Source: Archangium_A sp035910535 (GTDB lineage Bacteria > Myxococcota > Myxococcia > Myxococcales > Myxococcaceae). Taken from it: a DNA stretch of 64,000 nt. The notes below the pieces were generated by a model. The model worked only from the letters and a program-made list of their open reading frames with translations. It ran no database searches and was not told the DNA's origin. The position numbers and the translations under genes were made by a program. Every line of letters starts with the position of its first letter. The first letter of the stretch is position 1. Location: contig JAMHXF010000032.1 of the NCBI GenBank assembly GCA_035910535.1, positions 248,001 to 312,000 on the forward strand, read 5' to 3'. This document shows, piece by piece, positions 31,748 to 39,057 of this stretch.

Positions 31748-32635
31748 TTAGGACGACGCAAAGACGAGCGGAAGTGTGACCTGACTAGTGCGCTTCGTCT
31801 TCGGGAACGTCTGCTGGCTCAACGCCTTGAGCACGGTGTTCACGAACGGCTGCAAGGGTGAGAGCGAACGCAAGGTGTCCGCGAGAACGCGCGCGTTTTC
31901 CACGCGGCCGTTCTTCACCGTGAACCCCAGCGACAGCAGCCCCGCAACCTCGAGCCCGTCTTCCAACAGCGGCCCAATCGCGCCCGTCACTTCATCAATC
32001 GCCTGCTGCAGCGCCTTCGTCGACAACGGCCCTTCGATGAACGGCCGCGGCTGCACGAACCAGCCATGAATCACCAGGCGCCCCTCCGTGGGGTCCATGC
32101 TCCCGTCGACGCGCCGCACGCCATGGGGAATGCGCGGGTCGAAGGTCACCAGGCGGTTGAACTTCGCGGGAATCTCTTCGAGCACCTCAGGCTCTTCGAC
32201 GCCGCGCGTGCTGACGAAGCCCGACCAGAAGTCGAGCACCTCGTCTTTGAGCAACAGCGTCTCGCCACCTCGAAACGTGCGGCGCTGCCACGGCGTGAGC
32301 GAGAAGACGAACGCGAGCGGGCCGTGCGGCAGGTCTCCGTGCAGGCGCTGCTCGCAGCCGTTGACGTAGCAGCTGAGCCACGGCGGAGAGACGTCGTGAC
32401 AGCCCAGCGTGCGCCGGCCCCACCACACCAGCCGCTGGTGAAACGCGTCGTAGAGCCTCTTCGGGAAGTACTCCCACGCGGGCGTGCGCAGCGCCGTGTA
32501 CTGGCCGGGCACGTTCCACAGGTCCCACACGAAGCGGTCGCCGGTGGCGCGCCGCGCGTCGGAAAAGCGGGCCTCGAAGTGATCTCTCAACGGCTTCGCC
32601 TCAGGAGCGAAGCCATCGACGACGAGCGTTCTCAT
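31748..32635 (-). CDS. 2OG-Fe(II) oxygenase fused to an AgmX-like C-terminal domain
   Basis: A 295-residue protein. Residues 1-200 fit the 2-oxoglutarate/Fe(II) dioxygenase fold of prolyl-4-hydroxylase type: the metal triad is LHGDLPHG (His99, Asp101) and IPHGVRRV (His171), with GRLVIHGWF supplying the 2OG-binding arginine, and FRGGETLLL before it. Residues 215-290 resemble the AgmX/PglI C-terminal module found in myxobacterial gliding proteins (SLGFTVKNGRVENARVL, FPKTKRTSQVTLPLVF), though the usual cysteine pair is not seen. The substrate is unknown and might be a protein residue. It follows the MopE-like gene by 16 bases in the same direction. Confidence 0.8.
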   Translation of the reverse strand: MRTLVVDGFAPEAKPLRDHFEARFSDARRATGDRFVWDLWNVPGQYTALRTPAWEYFPKRLYDAFHQRLVWWGRRTLGCHDVSPPWLSCYVNGCEQRLHGDLPHGPLAFVFSLTPWQRRTFRGGETLLLKDEVLDFWSGFVSTRGVEEPEVLEEIPAKFNRLVTFDPRIPHGVRRVDGSMDPTEGRLVIHGWFVQPRPFIEGPLSTKALQQAIDEVTGAIGPLLEDGLEVAGLLSLGFTVKNGRVENARVLADTLRSLSPLQPFVNTVLKALSQQTFPKTKRTSQVTLPLVFASS

Positions 32636-32651
32636 GCCGCGGCTGCGTAGC

Positions 32652-35600
32652 TCAGTTGCAGGTCAGCACGCTGCTGTACGACGCAGCCGTGGCGGCCGAC
32701 GACGAGTAATAGACGCGGCCCCACGGGTACGACGTGGCGATGGCGGCCTTGTTGCCGATGCTGCACGCGGCGTCGCCCGGGCTGCACGACGCGGGGATCT
32801 CGACCGCGGCGCCGGCCGGGTTCGCCACGCCGGTGAGGCTGAAGTTCCGCGTCATCAGCTGCGTGGGGTACGTGGGCTCGCTCTCGAAGACACGCAGCGC
32901 GGTGACCTGGAAACCGTCGGCCTTCGCGCTCACGCGGGGCCGGCTGATGGCCGTCGCGCCCGTGGCGTCGGAGCCAGACCACACCGAATAGAACGTCGCG
33001 GCGAAGTTGCTGCGCCAGAAGTACGCGCGCGAGCTCGCGGCGTATTGCACCACGAAGCTCACGACGTACGCGTCGACGCTGCTGGCGTCTTTGAAGAAGC
33101 CCACCGCCGGGTCGGCCACGGCCGTCGAGTTCACAGGTGGCGTGAACGTCGTCTCGGCCGACTTGCCGGTGCCGTCGTCGCTCATGGTGAAGAAGCGCAG
33201 GCCCGTCACCGCGGCGCGGTACGAGACACCCACCGTGCGCAACGCCGAAGTGGCCTGACACGTCTGCGTCGGCGCCCAGTCGATGACGTTGGAGTCCGCG
33301 CCGATGCCGGTGACGGCGGCGGTGTTGGCGACGAGCGTCGTCGACGTCAGCTTGGTGGTGCCCGACGTGCAGCCGGCCTCTTGAATGGACCACTCGGTGC
33401 CGTTCCAACAGGCCTCGATCTTCGCCATCTTGATGCCGGTGCCGTTCTCTCTCCAGATGAGCGTGGCCTTGCGGCCGTTGCCGCGCACGAGCCGCAGCGA
33501 GTCGAGCGTGGCGGTCGTGGTGGTGCGGAACTCCGTCCACTTCTGGGCGCGCTTCACGCCCGTGACGTCGAGGTAATAGAGGTCGATTTCTGCGTTGTTG
33601 TACGACCACACCCCGGCGACCAACCAACCGTCACCGGCCTGCGCCAGGTCGACATCGGCGTACGGGAGCGTGATGGCGCTGCTGGTGTCACCGTTGAACG
33701 TGCCGTCAGCATTCAGGCGACGGAAGGTGACGCCCGACACGGCCCCACCGGCCATCACCATCGCGCCGCCCGCGAGCGCGTCGGTGCCCGAGCCCGCGAC
33801 GCCGCCCTGACAGCTGGCGCTCGAGTAGTAATACGGCTGCACCTCGATGTCGGTGTACGTGGCCGAGTTGATGGTGGCCGTCGCCGACAACGTCGGCTCG
33901 TCGATGATGCCGTCGCAGTCGTTGTCGAGCCCGTCGCACGCCGCGGCCGTGGGGCTGCCCGCCGTCGCGTTGCACACCACGCCGGTGCCACCGGCGTTGC
34001 AGACGTTGGTGCCGTTGCGCAGGCACACGCCTACGCCCGCCGAGCACGTGTTGCCGAGGCCAGCGAAGCCGTTGTCGACGACGCCGTTGCAGTCGTTGTC
34101 GAGCGAGTCGCAGGTCTCGGGCGTCGAGAAGATGACCTGCGGGCAGACCAGAGCGCCCGACGCGCACGTCAACGTGCCGCGCGCGCATTCGCCCTGTCGG
34201 CTGGGCACCGCGCAGTTCGCGCCGCCACCCGGGTTGCCTTCGTCGACGCCGTTGACGCAGTTGTCGTCGAGCCCGTTGCACACCTCGGTGGCGCCCGGCC
34301 TGATGTTGGCGTTGGTGTCGTTGCAGTCGCTGTTGTTGGTGACGCGCCCCGCGACGGCCTGACACGACACGATGGCCGCCGGAGACGCCGCGCCGTAGCC
34401 GTCGGTATCCGCGTCGACCCAGTAGCTCTGCGTGGGCAAGCCTTCGTCGATGCCACCGACGCAGTTGTCGTCGATGCCGTTGCAGATTTCAGCGCGGCCG
34501 GGGCGGACGTTGGGGTTGTTGTCGTTGCAGTCGGTGTTGTTCGTCACCTTGCCGCTGACCGCCGCGCACGAGGCCTGTGCCGTCGAGCCGGCCGCTCCGT
34601 ACCCGTCGCTGTCGAGGTCAGGGTAGTAGTTGAGCACCGCGAGGCCCTCGTCGATGGTGCCCGAGCAGTTGTCGTCGATGCCGTTGCAGATCTCGGTCGC
34701 GCCCGGCTTGATGGCCGCGTTGTTGTCGTTGCAGTCGGTGTTGTTCGTCACCTTGCCGGCGACCGCGCTGCACGACGCCTGCGCCATGGCGGCGCTCGAG
34801 CCGAACCCGTCGGAGTCGGCGTCGGGGTAGTAGTTGAGCGTCGCCACGCCGTTGTCGATGGAGCCGTCACAGTTGTCGTCGATGCCGTTGCACTGCTCCG
34901 TGGCGCCGGGGTTGATGCTCGCGTTGGTGTCGTTGCAGTCGGTGCGGTTGGTGACGTGGCCGCTCACCGGGCCGCATGACACCACGGCCGTCGCGCCGAC
35001 CGCGCCGTAGCCATCGAGATCTGCGTCGCGGTAGTAGTTCGCCGTCGGCAGGCCTTCGTCGATGCCACCCACGCAGTTGTCGTCGATGCCGTTGCAGATT
35101 TCGGTGCGGCCGGGGTTCACCGCGGCGTTCGCGTCATTGCAGTCGTTGTTGCTGGTGACGCGCCCGGCGATGGGGGCACACGCGCTCTGCGCAGCAGCAG
35201 ACGCCGAGCCGTACGAGTCGCCGTCTCCGTCGGGGTAGTAGTTGGTGAACGTCAACCCGTCGTCGACGCCGCCGACGCAGTTGTCGTCGATGCCGTTGCA
35301 GATCTCCGTCGCGCCGGGCTTCACGCTGGGGTTGCTGTCGTTGCAGTCGGTGTTGTTCGTCACCTTGCCGACGACGGGCGCGCAGGCCGACTGCGCCGTC
35401 GCGGAGCTCGCCCCGAAGCCGTCACCGTCAGCGTCGGTGAAGTACTGCAAGAAGGTCAGCCCGTTGTCGATGCCGCCCACGCAGTCGTCGTCGATGCCGT
35501 TGCACACCTCCGTCGCGCCCGGCTTCACCATGGGAGACGCGTCGTTGCAGTCGGCGTTGTTCGTCACTTTTCCCGCGACCGGCATGCACGCCGATTGCCC

Positions 35601-36548
35601 GGCCGAGCCCAGCGCGCCGAAGCCGTCACCGTCGGCGTCGGGGTAGTACGTGGCGAAGGGCAGCCCTTCGTCGACCTGCATGTCGCAGTCGTCGTCGAGG
35701 CCGTTGCAGACCTCGGGCGCCATCGGCTTGATGCTCGCGTTGGCGTCGTTGCAGTCGTTGTTGTTGAGCACCTTGCCGGCAATGGGAGAGCACGAGCTCT
35801 CGGCAGCAGCGGCGGCGTCACCGAAGCCGTCACCGTCGGTGTCGGGGTAGTAGTTGGCGTACGAGATGCCGTTGTCGACCTGACCGTCGCAGTTGTCGTC
35901 GACGCGGTTGCACAGCTCGGTGGCGCCGGGCTTCACGGTGGGGTCGGCGTCGTTGCAGTCAGACGGGTTGGTGACGCGGCCCATCACGCTGGTCTGGCAC
36001 GAGTTGACCGGCGTGGTGTTCGCCGCGCCGAAGCCGTCGCCGTCAGCGTCGGTGTAGAAGTCTTGAAACGGAATGCCGTTGTCGAGCGTGCCGTCGCAGT
36101 CTTCGTCGATGCCGTTGCAGATCTCAGCGGCGCCGGGGCGAATGGTGGCGTCGGTGTCGTTGCAGTCGCCCATCTGCGTGACGCTGCCCTCCGGAGGGCC
36201 CTTGCAGCCTTCGCCCGTCTTCACGGAGCCGACGCCGTCGCCGTCTTCGTCGCGGTAGTAGCTGACGATGGGCAGGCCTTCGTCGATCTGCCCGTTGCAG
36301 TTGTCGTCGAGGCCGTTGCACAGCTCGAGCGCACCCGGGTACGCGCTGGCTTCGTTGTCGTTGCAGTCGATGTATTGCTGCGCCTGGCAGTCACCGGTGC
36401 CCGCAAAGCCGTCGCCGTCGTTGTCGAGGCACGTGGTGCGCGGCAAGAGCGCGCCGGCGTCGACGGTGGGCGTCAGCGGCGGGTCGGACTTTCCACAAGC
36501 CACGAGACAGACGCTGAGCGCGACACTCACTGCGAGACTGCGAATCAT
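32652..36548 (-). CDS. giant MopE-like metal-binding repeat lipoprotein
   Basis: A 1298-residue protein with a lipoprotein signal ending LVAC (about residue 18). From residue 40 to about 790 it consists of around twelve repeats of 55-60 residues, each with DADGDGFGA, CNDxN, KPGATEICNGIDD-N and GxIDEGL elements. This is the putative metal-binding motif of the copper-binding protein MopE; the Asp-rich loops look like calcium sites. A Cys-rich section follows (TCDSLDNDCNGVVDNG, VCLRNGTNVCNA), then a C-terminal part of about 400 residues with beta-rich character and no known motif. It is probably outer-membrane anchored and surface exposed. It is divergent from pabAB with a 65-base gap. Confidence 0.88.
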   Translation of the reverse strand: MIRSLAVSVALSVCLVACGKSDPPLTPTVDAGALLPRTTCLDNDGDGFAGTGDCQAQQYIDCNDNEASAYPGALELCNGLDDNCNGQIDEGLPIVSYYRDEDGDGVGSVKTGEGCKGPPEGSVTQMGDCNDTDATIRPGAAEICNGIDEDCDGTLDNGIPFQDFYTDADGDGFGAANTTPVNSCQTSVMGRVTNPSDCNDADPTVKPGATELCNRVDDNCDGQVDNGISYANYYPDTDGDGFGDAAAAAESSCSPIAGKVLNNNDCNDANASIKPMAPEVCNGLDDDCDMQVDEGLPFATYYPDADGDGFGALGSAGQSACMPVAGKVTNNADCNDASPMVKPGATEVCNGIDDDCVGGIDNGLTFLQYFTDADGDGFGASSATAQSACAPVVGKVTNNTDCNDSNPSVKPGATEICNGIDDNCVGGVDDGLTFTNYYPDGDGDSYGSASAAAQSACAPIAGRVTSNNDCNDANAAVNPGRTEICNGIDDNCVGGIDEGLPTANYYRDADLDGYGAVGATAVVSCGPVSGHVTNRTDCNDTNASINPGATEQCNGIDDNCDGSIDNGVATLNYYPDADSDGFGSSAAMAQASCSAVAGKVTNNTDCNDNNAAIKPGATEICNGIDDNCSGTIDEGLAVLNYYPDLDSDGYGAAGSTAQASCAAVSGKVTNNTDCNDNNPNVRPGRAEICNGIDDNCVGGIDEGLPTQSYWVDADTDGYGAASPAAIVSCQAVAGRVTNNSDCNDTNANIRPGATEVCNGLDDNCVNGVDEGNPGGGANCAVPSRQGECARGTLTCASGALVCPQVIFSTPETCDSLDNDCNGVVDNGFAGLGNTCSAGVGVCLRNGTNVCNAGGTGVVCNATAGSPTAAACDGLDNDCDGIIDEPTLSATATINSATYTDIEVQPYYYSSASCQGGVAGSGTDALAGGAMVMAGGAVSGVTFRRLNADGTFNGDTSSAITLPYADVDLAQAGDGWLVAGVWSYNNAEIDLYYLDVTGVKRAQKWTEFRTTTTATLDSLRLVRGNGRKATLIWRENGTGIKMAKIEACWNGTEWSIQEAGCTSGTTKLTSTTLVANTAAVTGIGADSNVIDWAPTQTCQATSALRTVGVSYRAAVTGLRFFTMSDDGTGKSAETTFTPPVNSTAVADPAVGFFKDASSVDAYVVSFVVQYAASSRAYFWRSNFAATFYSVWSGSDATGATAISRPRVSAKADGFQVTALRVFESEPTYPTQLMTRNFSLTGVANPAGAAVEIPASCSPGDAACSIGNKAAIATSYPWGRVYYSSSAATAASYSSVLTCN
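34200..36300. repeat. tandem repeats of about 170-180 bp in the MopE-like gene
   Basis: Direct repeats with a period of about 171-177 bases, each carrying GTTGTCGTTGCAGTC and GTTGTCGTCGATGCCGTTGCA on the plus strand. They encode the CNDxN and NGIDDN elements. Copies are diverged, particularly at third positions and in the aromatic segment between them, so they are old duplications under selection. Confidence 0.85.
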
Positions 36549-36613
36549 TCAGTGACTCCCCGGAACAGGCGGGCCGTGTACCCGATGCAGGAAGGTGTAG
36601 GCAAACCGACGAC

Positions 36614-38212
36614 GTGGGGCGGTTGCGCTACAAGGTGACGGTGCTCCTCTTCATCGAAAACCACGACTCGTTCTCGTGGAACGTCGTTGCCTCGCTGCCG
36701 TTTTCGCGCGAGCAAATACGGGTGGTTTCGGCGCGCGATGCGCTCGCTGCGATGGCGGAGCTGGAAGATTCCGATGTTGTGGTGATGGGCCCCGGCCCGA
36801 CGGACCCGGTTCGTGCCGGGTTGGTCGAGCTGGTGCGAGAGATCGCCCGCCGTCGGCTGCGTTTCGTTGGCGTGTGTCTGGGGCACCAGGCGCTGGGGCT
36901 GGCCTTCGGCGCCACGTTGATTCGCTCGACGCCCGCGCATGGAAAGCGAGCGATGGCTCACTTTGATGATGGGCGCGCGCTGGAGGTGATGCGGTACCAC
37001 TCGTTGTCGTTGAGCGACGTGAAGGCGCCGCTGCGGGTGACGGCGCGCCTCGACGACGGCACCGTGATGGCGGTCGAGCACGAGTCGTTGCCGATGGTGG
37101 GCGTGCAGTTTCACCCTGATTCGTTCGGTACGCCGAAAGGCCGTGAGCTCCTCGCGTCTGTGCTCGGAAGACGCGGGGCTTCACTTGAACCAGCCCCTCT
37201 CCCCGGCGCTCTCCCCTCTCGAGGGGAGCGGGTTAATGAAGTTCGGCTCTCGTCGCTCACGAATGACTTCGCGCTGCTCGCGCCCGGCTACGCAGACACG
37301 GAGGCGTGGACGCTCGTCGACCTGACCCGGCCGGGCGATGCGGGGCTCTGGTTCGCGCGCGCCGAAGGTGAAGCGACGCGCGTGGCTGGCACCGCGCAGC
37401 GCGTGCGCCTGAACCTCGACGTCGAACCTGCGGCGCTCGACGTGCAACTCGACGAGACCGGGTTCCTCGACGGCGTGCGCAGCATTCGAGAGCGCATCGC
37501 GGCCGGCGACGTGTACCAGGTGAACCTGACGACGCGCGCCGCGCTGGGCCAGGTCGACGGCGCCGCCCTGCTCGCTCGGTTGTGTGCGCGTGGGGTGCCG
37601 CGCTTCGCCGCGTGGGTGAAGTCGTCGACGCTGGGTGATTTCGTCTCGGCGAGCCCGGAGCTGCTGGTCGAGACGAGCTCGCGCTGGGTTCACGTCGAGC
37701 CGATGAAAGGTACGGCGACGTCGGCCGACGTGTTGCTCGCGAGCGAGAAAGATCGCGCTGAGCTGGCGATGATCACCGACCTGCTCCGCGATGATCTGCA
37801 CCAGCTCTGCGAGCCGAACTCGGTTCACGTCACCAACGAGCGCCGGCTCATCTCGCTCGCGTACGCCGTGCAGTCGGTCGCCGACGTCGAAGGCACGCTG
37901 CGCGCAGACGTCACGCTGCGTGACGTGCTCTCCGTCGTGCACCCCGGCGGCTCCGTCACCGGCGCGCCGCGAAAGGCCGCACTGCAGCTCATCGACCAAC
38001 TCGAGCGCACGCCGCGCGGCGCGTATTGTGGAACGCTCGGTCTCGAAATGGGCGACGCCGCACGTTTCGCCTTGTTGATTCGCACCGCCGAGCGACTGCC
38101 GACCCACTGGCAATACGGCGTCGGCGGCGGCATCACGTGGGACTCGTCGCCCGAAGCAGAGCTCGACGAAGTGCGGCTCAAGCTCGGCGCGCTGCGCGTC
38201 ACTCCTCGCTGA
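36614..38212 (+). CDS. glutamine amidotransferase-chorismate-binding fusion (PabA-PabB or TrpG-TrpE type)
   Basis: A fusion of about 530 residues that would convert chorismate and glutamine to aminodeoxychorismate (folate) or anthranilate (tryptophan). Residues 8-185 are a class I glutamine amidotransferase: FIENHDSFSWNVV, GPGPTDP, GVCLGHQALGLAFG with nucleophile Cys88, and GVQFHPDSFG where the triad normally ends HPES, here Asp. Residues 210-532 are a chorismate-binding domain with VYQVNLTTRA, EPMKGTA, MITDLLRDDL and VHPGGSVTGAPRKAALQLID. The last motif and the single ORF favour a PabB role. The linker contains a palindromic element. GTG 36614, 36635 and 36641 are all possible starts; the conserved fold begins at about 36641. 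Confidence 0.88.
   Translation: MGRLRYKVTVLLFIENHDSFSWNVVASLPFSREQIRVVSARDALAAMAELEDSDVVVMGPGPTDPVRAGLVELVREIARRRLRFVGVCLGHQALGLAFGATLIRSTPAHGKRAMAHFDDGRALEVMRYHSLSLSDVKAPLRVTARLDDGTVMAVEHESLPMVGVQFHPDSFGTPKGRELLASVLGRRGASLEPAPLPGALPSRGERVNEVRLSSLTNDFALLAPGYADTEAWTLVDLTRPGDAGLWFARAEGEATRVAGTAQRVRLNLDVEPAALDVQLDETGFLDGVRSIRERIAAGDVYQVNLTTRAALGQVDGAALLARLCARGVPRFAAWVKSSTLGDFVSASPELLVETSSRWVHVEPMKGTATSADVLLASEKDRAELAMITDLLRDDLHQLCEPNSVHVTNERRLISLAYAVQSVADVEGTLRADVTLRDVLSVVHPGGSVTGAPRKAALQLIDQLERTPRGAYCGTLGLEMGDAARFALLIRTAERLPTHWQYGVGGGITWDSSPEAELDEVRLKLGALRVTPR
37193..37236. repeat. REP-like palindromic element inside the pabA-pabB linker
   Basis: The sequence runs CCCCTCTCCCCGGCGCTCT, then CTCCCCTC (37211-37218) and GAGGGGAG (37221-37228) with a two-base centre. 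This CCCTCTCCC...GGGGAG pattern is like the dispersed palindromic repeats found between genes in many proteobacteria. It is translated in frame as LPGALPSRGERVNE, so the insertion kept the fusion open. Confidence 0.6.
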
Positions 38213-38684
38213 GCGAGAACACCAGCACGTCGAGCTGCTCCATCGTCTCGCGCATGCCGTGCTCCATGCCCGAGCTCAGCGCCGCGTCGCGCGCCTCTCT
38301 CGACGGGTACTCCTCACGAGAGACGAACTTCGTCTCGCCGTTCACGGCTTCGAAGGTCACGGTCGCAATCAATGCGCCCGCGTCGGCCATCGGCTCGAAC
38401 ACCTGCGTGTAGACGAGCTTCGAGTACGGCGTGACCTCGCGGTACTCGCCCGAGAACGCGATGGTGCCCTGCTCGCGCACGTTCATCACGTACCGGTACT
38501 TTCCACCCACGCGCACGTCGGCGACGCACTCGACCAACTCCGTGCCCAGCGACTTCGGAGCCCACCACCGGCGCACGAACTCGGCCTTCGTGTACGCCTC
38601 GAAGACGACGCGCGGCGGCGCCCGAAACGTGCGGCTGATGACGATTTCGCGATCTCCCTGCAGCTCCATGGTCGTTTTGTTCAC
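38199..38684 (-). CDS. AHSA1/SRPBCC-domain protein
   Basis: A 161-residue protein of the START-like Activator of Hsp90 ATPase homologue (AHSA1) group. Family marks are REIVISRTFRAPPRVVFEAY at the N-terminus, VRRWWAPKSLG, DVRVGGKYRYVM, FSGEYREVTPYSKLVYTQ and the C-terminal GMRETMEQLDVLV. The fold has a deep hydrophobic cavity for a small ligand, but no substrate is known. The GTG start at 38684 overlaps the ArsR stop as GTGA, with AAGGAG eight bases upstream. Pairing of an ArsR regulator with an AHSA1 protein is a common two-gene operon. Confidence 0.9.
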   Translation of the reverse strand: MNKTTMELQGDREIVISRTFRAPPRVVFEAYTKAEFVRRWWAPKSLGTELVECVADVRVGGKYRYVMNVREQGTIAFSGEYREVTPYSKLVYTQVFEPMADAGALIATVTFEAVNGETKFVSREEYPSREARDAALSSGMEHGMRETMEQLDVLVFSLSEE

Positions 38685-39007
38685 GTGCACTTCTCCTTTG
38701 CTTGAAGCTCGTCGATGACCTCGTCCATCGCGTCGAAGCGCGCGTCCCAGAGTTGGCGGTAGCGCTCGAGCCACTCGTGGAGCTCACGCAACGGCGCGGC
38801 CTGCAGCTCGTACAGGCGCTGCTGACCACGCGGCTGCACGTCGACCAGGCCGACCTCTTTGAGCACCTTCAGGTGCTTCGAGACCTGCGGCTGGTTGAGC
38901 TGCAACCCGGCGACGATGTCGTTGACCGGCTTCGCGCCGCTCCGCAGAAACTCCACGATGCGGAAGCGGTTCGGGTCGCCCAACGCCGCAAAAGACGTAT
39001 GCGTCAT
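38681..39007 (-). CDS. ArsR-family transcriptional regulator
   Basis: A 108-residue winged-helix protein. Start ATG 39007 gives MTHTSFAALGDPNRFRIVEF, the normal N-terminus of the family. The recognition helix region reads LNQPQVSKHLKVLKEVGLVD, and RGQQRLYEL forms the wing. The metal-binding ELCVCDL of true arsenic sensors is absent (IVAGLQLNQ), so it senses another signal, probably linked to the coupled AHSA1 protein. A palindrome at 39007-39026 overlaps the start codon and is the likely operator. Confidence 0.92.
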   Translation of the reverse strand: MTHTSFAALGDPNRFRIVEFLRSGAKPVNDIVAGLQLNQPQVSKHLKVLKEVGLVDVQPRGQQRLYELQAAPLRELHEWLERYRQLWDARFDAMDEVIDELQAKEKCT

Positions 39008-39026
39008 GCGGCATATATGCGCCGCA
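39007..39026 (-). promoter_or_regulatory. palindromic operator candidate at the arsR start
   Basis: TGCGGC (39007-39012) and GCCGCA (39021-39026) flank an AT-rich centre of eight bases. It begins at the start codon of the ArsR gene. A TTGACG at 39038-39043 could be the -35 box of its promoter, which has no clear -10. Autoregulation by the encoded protein is likely for this family. Confidence 0.5.
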
Positions 39027-39057
39027 CGACATATTCCCGTCAAGGACTATTCTGAAA

